The notes under the pieces are model-generated. The model did no database searches. It saw only the letters and a program-made list of their open reading frames with translations, and was not told where the DNA came from. The translations under genes and the position numbers were made by a program. Positions 41,343 to 51,072 of a stretch of 64,000 nucleotides of DNA are shown here, one piece after another. The stretch comes from Streptomyces graminofaciens (GTDB taxonomy: Bacteria > Actinomycetota > Actinomycetes > Streptomycetales > Streptomycetaceae), in the NCBI RefSeq assembly GCF_030294945.1, contig NZ_AP018448.1, positions 2,852,001 to 2,916,000 of the forward strand, written 5' to 3'. How positions within the stretch are numbered: position 1 is the first letter of the stretch; every line of letters begins with the position of its first letter.

Positions 41343-44300
41343 GTGTCTCAACGGCATCGCATCGTCCGGGTATTGGCGTCGGCGGTTCCCCTGATGCTCG
41401 GCGCGGGTCTGGTGACCGCACCCGCGGCAACCGCCGACTCGGCTGCGCCGAACAGCGCTGTCACCGTGCGGATCGACCCGTCCTACCAGCAGCAGGAGTT
41501 CGAGGGCTGGGGGACGAGCCTCGTCTGGTTCGCCAACGCCACGGGCGGCTATCCGGAGCCCATCCGAAGAAAGCTCGTCGACATGCTGTTCGGCGAGGAC
41601 GGACTCGACCTCAACATCGCGCGCTACAACATCGGTGGCGGCAACGCCCCGGACGTCCGCAAGGACTACATGAAGGCCGGCGCGACCATGGAGGGCTTCT
41701 GGAAGGCCCCGGCGGGAACCACCCGGAAGGACACGGACTGGTGGGACCCGAACAACCCCGAACACTGGGACTGGGACGCCGACGCCGGCCAGCGCTGGTG
41801 GGTGGACCAGATCAAGGACAAGGTCACCACCTGGGAGGCGTTCAGTAATTCGCCGCCCTGGTTCCAGACCGTCAGCGGCTATGTCTCCGGCGGCTTCGAC
41901 TCCACCACGGACCAGATCCGTACGGACCGGGTCGACGACTTCGCGACCTATCTGGTGCGGGTGACCGAGGAGTTGGAGCAGGCGCACGGCATCGACTTCG
42001 ACACCATCGATCCGCTGAACGAGCCCAACACCAACTACTGGGGCACTCAGCTGGGAGCCGACGGCCAGCCCACGGGAGGCCGCCAGGAGGGCGCGCACGC
42101 CGGACCGGGGCTTCAGCAGAAGGTCATTCTCGCTCTCGACAAGGCGCTCGACGGGGCGAAGACCGACGCCGCGATCTCGGCGATGGACGAGACCAACCCC
42201 AGCATCTTCACCCAGAACTGGAACGCCTACGGCACCGACGCCCGGGAAGCCGTCGACCAGCTCAACGTGCACACCTACGGCACGGGCATGCGCACCAGCG
42301 CCCGTGACATCGCCAAGGGCGCCGACCGGAAGCTGTGGATGAGCGAGGTCGAGGGCACCTGGGGCACGGGCACGGACTTCACCAGCATGGAGCCGGGCCT
42401 CGGTATCGCCACCCGGATGGCCGACGACATGCGTGAACTGGAGCCCTCCGCCTGGGTGTTCTGGCAGCCCATCGAGGACTCCATCCCGCAGGCCGCAGCC
42501 GGCAAGAACTGGGGCAGCATCCACGTCCCGTTCAACTGCACGGCCGACGACACCCTGGAGACCTGCCCGGTCAAGGCCAACTCGAAGTTCCACACCATCC
42601 GGAACTTCACCCACTACATCCGCCCCGGCGACCACTTCGTGAAGGTCGACGACTCCTCCAGCGTCGCCGCCGTGAAGAAGTCCGGCCGCGCCGCGACCGT
42701 GGTGCACATCAACAGCGGTACGACAGGCCGCTCGGTGACCCTCGACCTGTCGCGCTTCGGCAAGGTCGCGCGGGGAGCCACCGTGACACCTGTGGTGACC
42801 AGCGCGGACGGCGCGCTCGTACGAGGCACTCCGGTCCGGGTGTCCGACCGTACGGCCACGCTCGACGTCCCCGCGAAGTCGGTCACGACCTTCCTCGTGG
42901 ACGGCGTCAGCGGTGTCGCCGAGAACGCCGCTCTCGTGCAGCCGGATCACGTCTACCGACTCCAGGGCACCCAGAGCGGCAAGTCCCTCACCCCGTCGGA
43001 CGACGGCAACGGCGTTCTCATCCGCACGACCGACGCGGACCGCGCCCAACAACTCTGGTCCGTACGGCAGTTGACGTCCGGCACGGGCCACCGCGCGCGT
43101 TACGCCGTCACGAACGCAAGCTCCGGCAAGCGGCTCGCGGTGCGGGACAACCAGGCGGTCCTGGAGGAACAGCCGGACGACGGCGAGATCCCCGCTGCCG
43201 CCCAGTGGATCATGTCGACGACCGGCGACGGCACCTGGACCTTCGTCAACGCCGCCACCGGCCGCCTGCTCGACGTCACCGGGCAGTCCTCGGCGGACGG
43301 CGCCAAGGTGTCGACGTACACCCCGACCTCGGCGGCGAACCAGCGCTGGTCGGTGACCGACGAGACGGTGCTGCGCACGGAGCGGGCCGAGGCGTTCACG
43401 GTTCCCGGGCTGGCGCCGAAGCTGCCGGAGACGGTGACTCCGGTGTACCGGGACGGCGCCCGGGGCGCGCTCCCCGTGGAGTGGGATCTGCCGTCGGACC
43501 GTAGGTGGAGCAAGCCCGGGACGGTACGCGTGCGGGGCGAGGCGACCGATCCGCTCGGCCGGAAGATCCGCGCGAAGGCGGTCGTCACCGTCGACACGAT
43601 CGCCTCGACCTTGTCGGGCCGCGCCAAGACCTACGCCGGTGGGAAGCCCGAGCTGCCGACGACGGTCGTGGGCGTGGGTACGCACGGAGGGCGGGCCGAC
43701 CTGCCGGTGACCTGGGACCCGGCGCCGGGCGGGGCGTTCGGCTCGACCGGGGTCGTGACCCTCCGGGGCACCGCACGCATCGTCGACGGCAGCACGACCG
43801 ACGCGACGGTACGTGTCCAGGTAACCGAACCCGCGGAGGCCAACATCGCGCCGGACACAGATGTGTCGGTCGCGGCCACGTTCACCGAGAGCGGCTACTC
43901 CGCCGAGCGGCTGCGCAACGGCAACATCTCCGAGAAGGCCTGGTCCAACTGGAAGTCGGGGACCAAGAACCCCTCCGACACCATCACCTTCGCCTTGCCG
44001 AAGGCACGCGACCTGAACCGGGTCGTCGCGCACTTCCACCGGGACGGGACCAACACCTCCTTCCCCGAGAGCCTCAAGGCACAGGTCCGGACGGCCGACG
44101 ACGGTACGTGGGTCGACGCGAGCGACTCCGTCGCGGTCGGGACCGAGGGCACACCGGTGGTCGACATCCCGCTCAAGGCGGCCAAGGCGGGGCCGGTGAC
44201 CGGGGTTCGGGTGGTCATGACCGCACGGCAGGGCGGCTACATCACCATGAGTGAGATCGAGGTTCTCGCGAGGGTTCCCGGCGTCTCCTCGGACGCAGCC

Positions 44301-44540
44301 GCCACGTCCGTCGAGGTGGCGGGGAAGCCGATCGCCTCGTTCGATCCCGACACGACCACGTACCGGGTCGTCACCTCCGACCCAAGGCGCGCCCCGGTCA
44401 CGGCGACGGCACGCGACCCGTACGCGACCGTCGCGGTCGAAAGGACGACCGAGAACGGCCGGACGACGGCCGTCGTCACGGTGACCGGAGAGGACGGTTC
44501 TCAGACCCGGAAGTACCGGATCGTCCTCGTACGGCGCTGA
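41343..44540 (+). CDS. Secreted GH30 endo-beta-1,6-galactanase-type enzyme with accessory domains
   Basis: 1065 residues from GTG 41343 (GGAAGGGAG upstream). After the signal peptide the GH30 barrel begins QQQEFEGWGTSLVWFANATG. The acid/base is Glu227 in DPLNEPN and the nucleophile Glu335 in WMSEVEGTW. YNIGGGNAPDVRKDYMKAGA and EAFSNSPPWFQT fit subfamily 5 endo-beta-1,6-galactanases that act on arabinogalactan side chains. A beta-sandwich and ricin-like segment (YRLQGTQSGKSL...NQRWSV), two Ig-like sugar-associated domains, a discoidin-like domain (ESGYSAERLRNGNISEKAW) and a C-terminal cadherin-like segment follow. Confidence 0.88.
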   Translation: MSQRHRIVRVLASAVPLMLGAGLVTAPAATADSAAPNSAVTVRIDPSYQQQEFEGWGTSLVWFANATGGYPEPIRRKLVDMLFGEDGLDLNIARYNIGGGNAPDVRKDYMKAGATMEGFWKAPAGTTRKDTDWWDPNNPEHWDWDADAGQRWWVDQIKDKVTTWEAFSNSPPWFQTVSGYVSGGFDSTTDQIRTDRVDDFATYLVRVTEELEQAHGIDFDTIDPLNEPNTNYWGTQLGADGQPTGGRQEGAHAGPGLQQKVILALDKALDGAKTDAAISAMDETNPSIFTQNWNAYGTDAREAVDQLNVHTYGTGMRTSARDIAKGADRKLWMSEVEGTWGTGTDFTSMEPGLGIATRMADDMRELEPSAWVFWQPIEDSIPQAAAGKNWGSIHVPFNCTADDTLETCPVKANSKFHTIRNFTHYIRPGDHFVKVDDSSSVAAVKKSGRAATVVHINSGTTGRSVTLDLSRFGKVARGATVTPVVTSADGALVRGTPVRVSDRTATLDVPAKSVTTFLVDGVSGVAENAALVQPDHVYRLQGTQSGKSLTPSDDGNGVLIRTTDADRAQQLWSVRQLTSGTGHRARYAVTNASSGKRLAVRDNQAVLEEQPDDGEIPAAAQWIMSTTGDGTWTFVNAATGRLLDVTGQSSADGAKVSTYTPTSAANQRWSVTDETVLRTERAEAFTVPGLAPKLPETVTPVYRDGARGALPVEWDLPSDRRWSKPGTVRVRGEATDPLGRKIRAKAVVTVDTIASTLSGRAKTYAGGKPELPTTVVGVGTHGGRADLPVTWDPAPGGAFGSTGVVTLRGTARIVDGSTTDATVRVQVTEPAEANIAPDTDVSVAATFTESGYSAERLRNGNISEKAWSNWKSGTKNPSDTITFALPKARDLNRVVAHFHRDGTNTSFPESLKAQVRTADDGTWVDASDSVAVGTEGTPVVDIPLKAAKAGPVTGVRVVMTARQGGYITMSEIEVLARVPGVSSDAAATSVEVAGKPIASFDPDTTTYRVVTSDPRRAPVTATARDPYATVAVERTTENGRTTAVVTVTGEDGSQTRKYRIVLVRR

Positions 44541-44547
44541 ACATCCG

Positions 44548-44584
44548 CACGCCGGGTGGCCTGCCTCGCAGGCCACCCGGCGTG
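44548..44584. terminator. Bidirectional hairpin between convergent GH30 and GH127 genes
   Basis: A perfect 16-bp stem (CACGCCGGGTGGCCTG with its complement) around loop CCTCG sits 7 bp after the GH30 stop and 8 bp before the GH127 stop. There is no T-run, as usual for streptomycete terminators. Confidence 0.85.
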
Positions 44585-44592
44585 CTCCCCTC

Positions 44593-46803
44593 TCAGCTCC
44601 TCAGGTTCGCCCGTACCGCCGCGGCGACGACGGCGTCCCTCTCGGCCCGGGTGAACCGCGCTTCGGCGAGCCAGGTGTCGGCAAGGGTCCGCACCGCCTG
44701 TACGAAGCGCCCTGAGGTCGTGAAGGGCGCCTGGTCCCAGAGCACGTCGAGGAAGGTCAGACCGTCGTTCCGGGCCCGGTTGGGTACGCCCGAGTCGGCC
44801 GTGCCGAAGACGACGACGGGTTCCGCGCGCCTGAAGTAGGCGTGGTACGGGGCGTCGTCCCCGAGGTGGAACGGGGCGAGGGTCAGGCCGTGCGTGGTGA
44901 AGTGCAGCGGCCTCCCCTCGGCTTTGATCACGTCGGCGAGATCGCCGCGGAGAGTGAAGCTCTTGTAGAAGGAGAAGGAACGGAACCCCTGCTCCTGACT
45001 CCGCGCGACCAGCAGCACCGGACCGTAGAACACCGACTGGACGGTGGGATCGTCCAACGCCCTTTCGACACGCAGCCGGTAGGGGGCGGAGACCGTGACA
45101 CGGTCACCGCGCCGCCAGTCCCTGCTGAGGGTGAGATAGCTGCCCGGCACCGCCGCGGCCGGCTGCCGAACCCCGTTGACCGTGACGGTGAAGCCCGCTG
45201 TCGCCCAGGACGGCACCCGAAGCCTGAGATCGAGCCTGCCGCCGCCCTCGCGGAAGGTCAGGGTGCGAACGCCCTCGGCCGGGTAGTCGCTCGTCTGCTC
45301 GACGACGAGTCCGCGCTCCGGCCAGCGCAGGGTCGAGGCGAGGTACAGGTTGACGTACAGCGCGTCGCCGTCGGTCGAGCGGAAGTAGACGGAGTCCTGG
45401 TACTTGGTGTGGTTCTCCATGCCGGTGCCGCCGCAGCATGTGCCGGTGTTGCCGTAGTCGCGCACGACCCCCGGGCCCATGCCGACGAAGTACGTGACCT
45501 CGGGGCTGTCCGTGCTGCGGGCATCCCTGCGGGAGGCGAGAATGTGGTTCGTCAGGCCCCGCTCGTAGTAGTCCATATAGGCGGCGTCCGGCTCGTGGAA
45601 GAACAACTGCCGACTCAGCTTGAGCATGTTGTATGTCGCACAGGTCTCGGCGTTCTTGTCGTCCAGGGTCGCCGCGACGGCACCCCGGGCCCGGAACATC
45701 TCGCCCTGGCCCGTACCTCCCAGGCTGTACGTGCGGGGGCCTACGACCATCCCCCAGAAGTTGCGCGCCGCGACGTCGTACTGCTCCTCCCCCGTCTGGT
45801 CGAAGACCCGCAGATAGCCGGTGAACTGGGGAATGTGCTGGTTGGCATGGCGGCCCTCCAGAATGTCCCGGTCCTCGGCGCAGGCGGCCAGCAGCGCCGT
45901 GTTGTCGAAGCAGCGGGCGGCGGCCAGGTGTTCGGCCCGGCCGGTGAGTGCGTACAGGTCGGCCATCACCTCGTTCATGCCGCCGTACTCACCGGCGATG
46001 TAGATCGACCACATGCGCTCCAGTTGCGCCTTCGGCAGTCGGCCGAGCCTGCTGTGCACCCAGTCGCCCATCTTGGCGGCGATGGTCAGGGCCTGAGCGT
46101 TTCCGCCGAGGGTGTGCGCGTCTAACAGACCCCGCAAGATCTTGTGGCAGGTGTAGTAGGGCGCCCAGATGGTGGGGTACGTGGTGTAGTTCTCCAGGAG
46201 GACGAACTGCGTTTCCGGGTACGCCGCCAGATATCCGGGGTGGCTGGGTCTCGGCGAGCCGTGCTCCGCCAGGGCCTGCTGGCACTCGCCCAGGGCACCG
46301 ACCAGGTAGTCGAGCTTGGTCTTGAGCGCGGGCTCCTTCGTGTCTGCGTAGGCCTGGGCGACGAGGGTGAGGAAGTGGCCGCCGAAGTGTCCGCGCAGGT
46401 TGCCGTCGGAGGTCTCCCAGCCGCCGGGCGGCCGGGCGCCTCGGGTGTCGAGACCGGCGTTGGCGCGGAAGACGGCGAGGATGCGGTCGGCCGGGTAGGA
46501 CCGGGCGTACTCGAGCATCAGGTCGCGCTTGCGGCGGAAGACGCCGTCGCCGAGGGTCACTTGGTCGAGTGGGAAGGGGCGTACCGACCAGGTGGCCGGG
46601 ACGGGTATCGGGCCTGCGGCGGCCCGGGGGGCGGCGTGAGCCGCCGGGCCGGCCTCTGCAACCTGGGTGGCCCCTGCGGCTTGGGTGGCTTGGGTGACTC
46701 GTGCGGCCTGAGCGATCGACGGGGCCGCGTACGTCAGGGGCGCGGCGGCCGCGGTTCCGGCTGCGAGCGTCAGCAGACGGCGCCGGGTGGGGGGTTGGGA
46801 CAT
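44593..46803 (-). CDS. Secreted GH127 family beta-L-arabinofuranosidase-type enzyme
   Basis: 736 residues. A twin-arginine signal (TRRRLLTLAAGTAAAAPLTY) leads to a GH127/DUF1680 (alpha/alpha)6 barrel. The zinc-thiolate site of the family is present: Glu386 and Cys388 (AETCATYNMLKLSRQ) and Cys456-Cys457 (TGTCCGGTGMENH). GQGEMF (Glu368) is a plausible acid/base. GH127 enzymes remove beta-L-arabinofuranose, as on hydroxyproline-linked arabino-oligosaccharides, using Cys as nucleophile. It follows the large glycosidase gene by 115 bp and is the last gene of the minus-strand unit. Confidence 0.88.
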   Translation of the reverse strand: MSQPPTRRRLLTLAAGTAAAAPLTYAAPSIAQAARVTQATQAAGATQVAEAGPAAHAAPRAAAGPIPVPATWSVRPFPLDQVTLGDGVFRRKRDLMLEYARSYPADRILAVFRANAGLDTRGARPPGGWETSDGNLRGHFGGHFLTLVAQAYADTKEPALKTKLDYLVGALGECQQALAEHGSPRPSHPGYLAAYPETQFVLLENYTTYPTIWAPYYTCHKILRGLLDAHTLGGNAQALTIAAKMGDWVHSRLGRLPKAQLERMWSIYIAGEYGGMNEVMADLYALTGRAEHLAAARCFDNTALLAACAEDRDILEGRHANQHIPQFTGYLRVFDQTGEEQYDVAARNFWGMVVGPRTYSLGGTGQGEMFRARGAVAATLDDKNAETCATYNMLKLSRQLFFHEPDAAYMDYYERGLTNHILASRRDARSTDSPEVTYFVGMGPGVVRDYGNTGTCCGGTGMENHTKYQDSVYFRSTDGDALYVNLYLASTLRWPERGLVVEQTSDYPAEGVRTLTFREGGGRLDLRLRVPSWATAGFTVTVNGVRQPAAAVPGSYLTLSRDWRRGDRVTVSAPYRLRVERALDDPTVQSVFYGPVLLVARSQEQGFRSFSFYKSFTLRGDLADVIKAEGRPLHFTTHGLTLAPFHLGDDAPYHAYFRRAEPVVVFGTADSGVPNRARNDGLTFLDVLWDQAPFTTSGRFVQAVRTLADTWLAEARFTRAERDAVVAAAVRANLRS

Positions 46804-46918
46804 GCTGCTCGGACTCCGTTCGTGAGTCGTCGGCGGGCGTGGGCGGTGGAGCGGGGCGGTGCCCTGCGTGAGAAGCGCGCTCTCAGGTGGGGGTGGTGAA
46901 GCGGCTGACGCGGGGGCG

Positions 46919-49900
46919 TCATGTGGGAGCGGCGGTCACCGTGACAGTCGCCGTGGCGCGGTGGGAGGTGCCCGTCACGGTTCCCCTCACTTCGAAGGTC
47001 CCCGGGCCGGCGTACTGGTCGGGGTCCACCGGGTCCCAGGTCACGCGGAGCCCGCTGTCCTTGGAGCCGTCGTTGTAGGTGGCGACGACGGTCGCGGGGA
47101 GTGCGGGTGCCCGTCCGGCCCGGGTGGTGAGGCGTTCCTCGGCGAGGCTGGTGATCTCGACCGCGTCGGTCTGCCGTACCCATACGGTCGCGGTGACGGG
47201 CCGCGCGGTGCGGTCGGCGATTCCGGTGATCCGTACGCTGGTGCCGCCCTCGGCGACCTGCTCCTCGGTGAGGGCGGGCCAGGCGACGGGCGAGCGCGCG
47301 GTCGAGCCGTCGGCGTAGACGAGTGTCACGTCGGCGGGCAGTTCGGGGATCTTGCCGCGCAGGGTGGGGATGTGGGTCTCACGGACGGACTCCGGGGGCT
47401 CGGCGTAGACCTTCCACTCCTGCACGCCGAGAGCGAGGTTCGCGTGTCCGGTCAGCCTGGCCCGCAGGGCTGTGGTGGTGACAGGGGTGAAGGTGGTGCG
47501 GTTGTACCGGTCCTCGTCGGTGCCGTAACCGCTGGGTGAGGCGACCTCGCGCCAGGTGTCGCCGTCGCGGTACTCGATGACCCAGGAGGCGGGGACTCCG
47601 ACGCCGTCGGCCGCGCCCGCTGGTGCGTCACGAAAGAAGTACATGTCGGAGCCGTCGACCCGGACCGGGTCGTCCCAGGTGTACTGGACCCACTGGGTGC
47701 CCTTCTGGGGCCAGGTGCCCCAGCGCGGGGCGTCACCGGAGGAGGCCGGTTCACGGCCGTCGTTGATCGCGGCGACCGACTCCCAGCCGGAGGTATAGGA
47801 GGCGGTGGGCGTCGCGGACGGCGCCACGTTCACCTGCCCGTCCTCGCGTCCCTCCACCTTGACGACGACCTTCTTGGCGGACTGCGACGTGCCGTCGTCA
47901 GCCGTCAGTTGCAGGGTGTAGATCCCTGCCTTGGTGAAGCGGGCGATGGTGGTCGGGGCGCTCGGGTCGTCGAAGAGGAGAGTGCCGTTCTCGGGGGCGT
48001 CCACCACCTTCCAGGACGCCGTGAGTTTCCGCTCCGGGAGAGCGTCGTCCTCGACGATGCCCGTGAGCCTGATCTGGCCGGGGCGGTTGTAGGTGGTGTC
48101 CCGCCATGCCTCCACATACGGAGGCTGGTTGCGCGCCGTCGGCGGCCGGTCGCCGGTGGCGAAGGCCTGGACCTCCTTCAGACCGCTGGTGTGACCGTCA
48201 CGGTGGCGCAGCAGCACCCGCAGCTTCCCGGTGTTCACCTCACGGAAGCGCACCTGGTTGAGGTTGGCCCGGGGATGGACCGGTGACTTGACCGGTCCTG
48301 CCACGTCCTTCCACTGCCCACCGGCGTCCTGGTACTGCACGGTATAGAGGGCGGGTTCCGCGTATCCGCCGGGCCGTTTGTCGCTGTAGAAGTAGAGCCG
48401 CACGTCGTCGACCTTGTGCCGGCGACCGAAGTCGATCTCGTACCAGTCCTCGGCGTCGCCCGAGCCCCGGGCGCCCCAGAAGGGCTCGTTGATCGTGAAC
48501 CCGTCGACGGCACCGGCGACTCCCCGGCCCTGGGCCTCGTGGGAGGCGCGTGCCGTGGCACCGGAAACGAGGTTCTCGCGTGCGGGACGGGTCAGGTCGC
48601 GCCCTGCTTTGGCGAAGAGATCGGTGACGCGGTCCTCGCGGCCGTACGTGACGTTCTGGGGCGCGGCAACAGCCGTTCGCAGCCCGGTGGTTCGCGCTGT
48701 GGCGTCTCCGCCGTCCGGGAAGGTCACCTTGCGGGTGACGGGGTCGTAGACGAGGTGGGTGAGGCGGTCGGCGGTGAGAGCGAGCTTTCCGTCGAGGTAG
48801 ACGGAGTACCCCTCGGGCACCTGGCGGCCGTATGGCCGTTTTCCGTCGCCCGGTTCGTCCCAGAGCACGGCCACGTCCGTGCCCCGGTAGTTGATGTCGG
48901 TGACGGCGAAGTGGGGCCAGTCGATGTCGATCGGCCATAGTTCGATCTTCCGGTCGTCACGCGGCCGGAAGCCCATCGCGTCCTCGATCACCGTCCAGTT
49001 GGTGGTGCCGAGGATGGTGTGGTGGATCCAGGAGCGGTAGCCGACCTTCTGCGGGTCGGCGCTGCCGTCGGCCCAGAACTCGTTCTGGTCGGGCCACTGG
49101 TTGTCGCCGTCGACGTAGTGGGCCCAGGCGTTCCACGACAGCAGCTTCTTGTACCAGGTGCTGTCGATGTACTTGTTCGGGTACTTCCGCAGCACCGAGG
49201 AGAGGAAGCGGAAGGTCACCGTGGAGTTGATGACGGAGAAGTTGTTGCTGCCCGGGTGCCCCTGCTCCGCCGCCTCCGCCTTGTCCGCCTGGTTGGCGGT
49301 GAAGAACGGGAAGACCGGGTACTGCTTGTCGTCCGCCCACAGCCGCAGAGCTTCGAGGTACTGCGGGTCCTCGTCCGGCGTCGGCATCATGCCCACGCTG
49401 TACGGGTAGTAGTTGTTGATCTCCTTCCAGGGCACCAGGGTGTCGGTGGCCACGTGCCGGTGCTTGAGAAGCTTGTCCTCGGGGTCCCAGAGGTGTTCGA
49501 GAACGGCGTTCTTCACCCGTTTCGCGATACCACGCATCTCGTCGGCCTTGCCGCTCTCACCGAGCAGGTCGTACGCGCGGGCCGCCGCCGTGGCGTTGCT
49601 GTAGACGTAAGCCGACTCGGTGCGGTCCAGGTTCCCCGGCTTCCAGTGGAACGACACCGCGTCGGCGTCGTTGCCGGTCATGGCACCCCAGTCGTACTCG
49701 ATCAAGCCGTTGCCGTCGTGGTCGTAGTTCTCCAGCTGGCCGAGAACGTCCTTCTCCGCGTAGCGCGCGAGGTTGCGCGGGATACCCTCGGGCCCGCCGT
49801 GCACCTGGTACGAGCGCCAGGCGGCCTCGGAGATGTACTGGGTGTAGCTGTTGGACCAGTTCTCCGGGTCGCCCGGGTTGTCGGTGTACTTGCCGTTCTT

Positions 49901-51070
49901 CGACACCTCACCGGCCGAAACCCAGGGGCCGTACGAATAGCTGGGGTCACGCAGGTACTTGAGGTCGTCGACGAACATCCCGACGGTCAGCGCGATCGCG
50001 TTGTTGTAGCCGAGCACGCCCTCCATGGAGGTGGGGAACTGGTAGTCGTTGCCCGGGATGTCGGCGTCCAGGTAGTTGTAACGCAGCAGCCACCAGCGGT
50101 AGTACAGCGTCTTCTCGATGTTGTCGTCGGGGATGTCGATGTATGGCAGGTTCTCGGCCCACCAGCGGTTGTACGTCCGCACATGGCGCCGGAACGCGGC
50201 GGCCGGGGTCGCGGCACGCACGGCGTCGTACTCGGGCCGTGAGCGGCCTGTCTCCTCGGTGACGAACCCGAGTTGGACCTTGGCGGTGCGGGTGCCGCCC
50301 GCCGGGACCGCGACCGTGCGGGTCAGGGTCTCGCCGTCGGACGCGGGGGTCATGCCGTCTCCGCTGAACCGGGGGAAGACGGTGGTGAGGTTGTTCTTCG
50401 CGGCCATCGCGCCGGTGAGTTCACGGCCCTCGGCGGTCGTGGCGTACGGGGAGGAGGCACGCAAGGTGACCTCGTGGCGTGCGGAGCCGGTGTTGGTGAG
50501 AGCCAGGTTCGTCACCGCCACGTCGCCGTCGGTGATGAACTTGGTCTGGGTCACCTTCAGCCCGGTGGCCTCGTGGGTGAACTCGCTGCGCCAGTGGCTC
50601 GGGGTCTGGGCCCTGGCGGCGGTGTTCTCGCGGAGAGTGACGTTCTCGCCGTCCACGGTCAGATTCACCGTGTACGCGGACCGGTTGTCGATGCTCTCCC
50701 AGTACGCGACCTTGCCTGCGAAGCCGAGTCGCTCGGGATCGTGTTCCTTCATGAACACTGCCCGGCCCCGCGTGAACAGCCAGTCGCCCGCCGGGTCCTC
50801 GCCCTTGCGGGCCAGCATCCGGTCCATCCAGAAGTCGGTGCCGTTCCCGGCTCTCCGGTCGGCCTCGTACTGGGCGCGCAGGGTGCGGCGGGTGGTGAAG
50901 CCCGCCGGTAACTCCGGAACGGGGTTCTCGGAACCGGAATAGACGGGGTAGCCGATGTCCGAGTTGTCCGCCGCGGCAGGAGTGAGGGCCGCGAGCGAGG
51001 CCAGCAGTCCGAGAGCGAGCGCTCCGGCCAGGGGTCTGCTGCGCCGGTGCCGTCTTCGGGGTCCACGCAC
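46919..51070 (-). CDS. Very large secreted glycosidase, (alpha/alpha)6 barrel with discoidin and Ig-like domains
   Basis: 1383 residues from GTG 51070, two bases after the upstream GH127 stop. After a signal peptide, an N-terminal beta-sandwich (SGSENPVPELPAGF, GTDFWMDRMLARKGEDPAGD) leads to an MGH1/GH63-like barrel. Its motifs are NRWWAENLPYIDIPDDNIEK, QFPTSMEGVLGYNNAIAL, IEYDWGAMTGNDADAVSFHW and NYYPYSVGMMPTPDEDP. Two discoidin-type domains (about 860-990 and 1110-1235), an Ig-like segment between them and C-terminal Ig-like repeats follow. The family may be GH121 (beta-L-arabinobiosidase) or a neighbour; I cannot decide by reading. It is paralogous to the protein at 58380. Confidence 0.82.
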   Translation of the reverse strand: MRGPRRRHRRSRPLAGALALGLLASLAALTPAAADNSDIGYPVYSGSENPVPELPAGFTTRRTLRAQYEADRRAGNGTDFWMDRMLARKGEDPAGDWLFTRGRAVFMKEHDPERLGFAGKVAYWESIDNRSAYTVNLTVDGENVTLRENTAARAQTPSHWRSEFTHEATGLKVTQTKFITDGDVAVTNLALTNTGSARHEVTLRASSPYATTAEGRELTGAMAAKNNLTTVFPRFSGDGMTPASDGETLTRTVAVPAGGTRTAKVQLGFVTEETGRSRPEYDAVRAATPAAAFRRHVRTYNRWWAENLPYIDIPDDNIEKTLYYRWWLLRYNYLDADIPGNDYQFPTSMEGVLGYNNAIALTVGMFVDDLKYLRDPSYSYGPWVSAGEVSKNGKYTDNPGDPENWSNSYTQYISEAAWRSYQVHGGPEGIPRNLARYAEKDVLGQLENYDHDGNGLIEYDWGAMTGNDADAVSFHWKPGNLDRTESAYVYSNATAAARAYDLLGESGKADEMRGIAKRVKNAVLEHLWDPEDKLLKHRHVATDTLVPWKEINNYYPYSVGMMPTPDEDPQYLEALRLWADDKQYPVFPFFTANQADKAEAAEQGHPGSNNFSVINSTVTFRFLSSVLRKYPNKYIDSTWYKKLLSWNAWAHYVDGDNQWPDQNEFWADGSADPQKVGYRSWIHHTILGTTNWTVIEDAMGFRPRDDRKIELWPIDIDWPHFAVTDINYRGTDVAVLWDEPGDGKRPYGRQVPEGYSVYLDGKLALTADRLTHLVYDPVTRKVTFPDGGDATARTTGLRTAVAAPQNVTYGREDRVTDLFAKAGRDLTRPARENLVSGATARASHEAQGRGVAGAVDGFTINEPFWGARGSGDAEDWYEIDFGRRHKVDDVRLYFYSDKRPGGYAEPALYTVQYQDAGGQWKDVAGPVKSPVHPRANLNQVRFREVNTGKLRVLLRHRDGHTSGLKEVQAFATGDRPPTARNQPPYVEAWRDTTYNRPGQIRLTGIVEDDALPERKLTASWKVVDAPENGTLLFDDPSAPTTIARFTKAGIYTLQLTADDGTSQSAKKVVVKVEGREDGQVNVAPSATPTASYTSGWESVAAINDGREPASSGDAPRWGTWPQKGTQWVQYTWDDPVRVDGSDMYFFRDAPAGAADGVGVPASWVIEYRDGDTWREVASPSGYGTDEDRYNRTTFTPVTTTALRARLTGHANLALGVQEWKVYAEPPESVRETHIPTLRGKIPELPADVTLVYADGSTARSPVAWPALTEEQVAEGGTSVRITGIADRTARPVTATVWVRQTDAVEITSLAEERLTTRAGRAPALPATVVATYNDGSKDSGLRVTWDPVDPDQYAGPGTFEVRGTVTGTSHRATATVTVTAAPT

Positions 51071-51072
51071 GG

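Noticed and set aside
41199..44576. 1125-codon minus-strand frame opposite the GH30 gene
   Set aside because: It is an antisense shadow: the plus frame has a signal peptide, family motifs and a ribosome site, while the minus frame has no recognisable domain.
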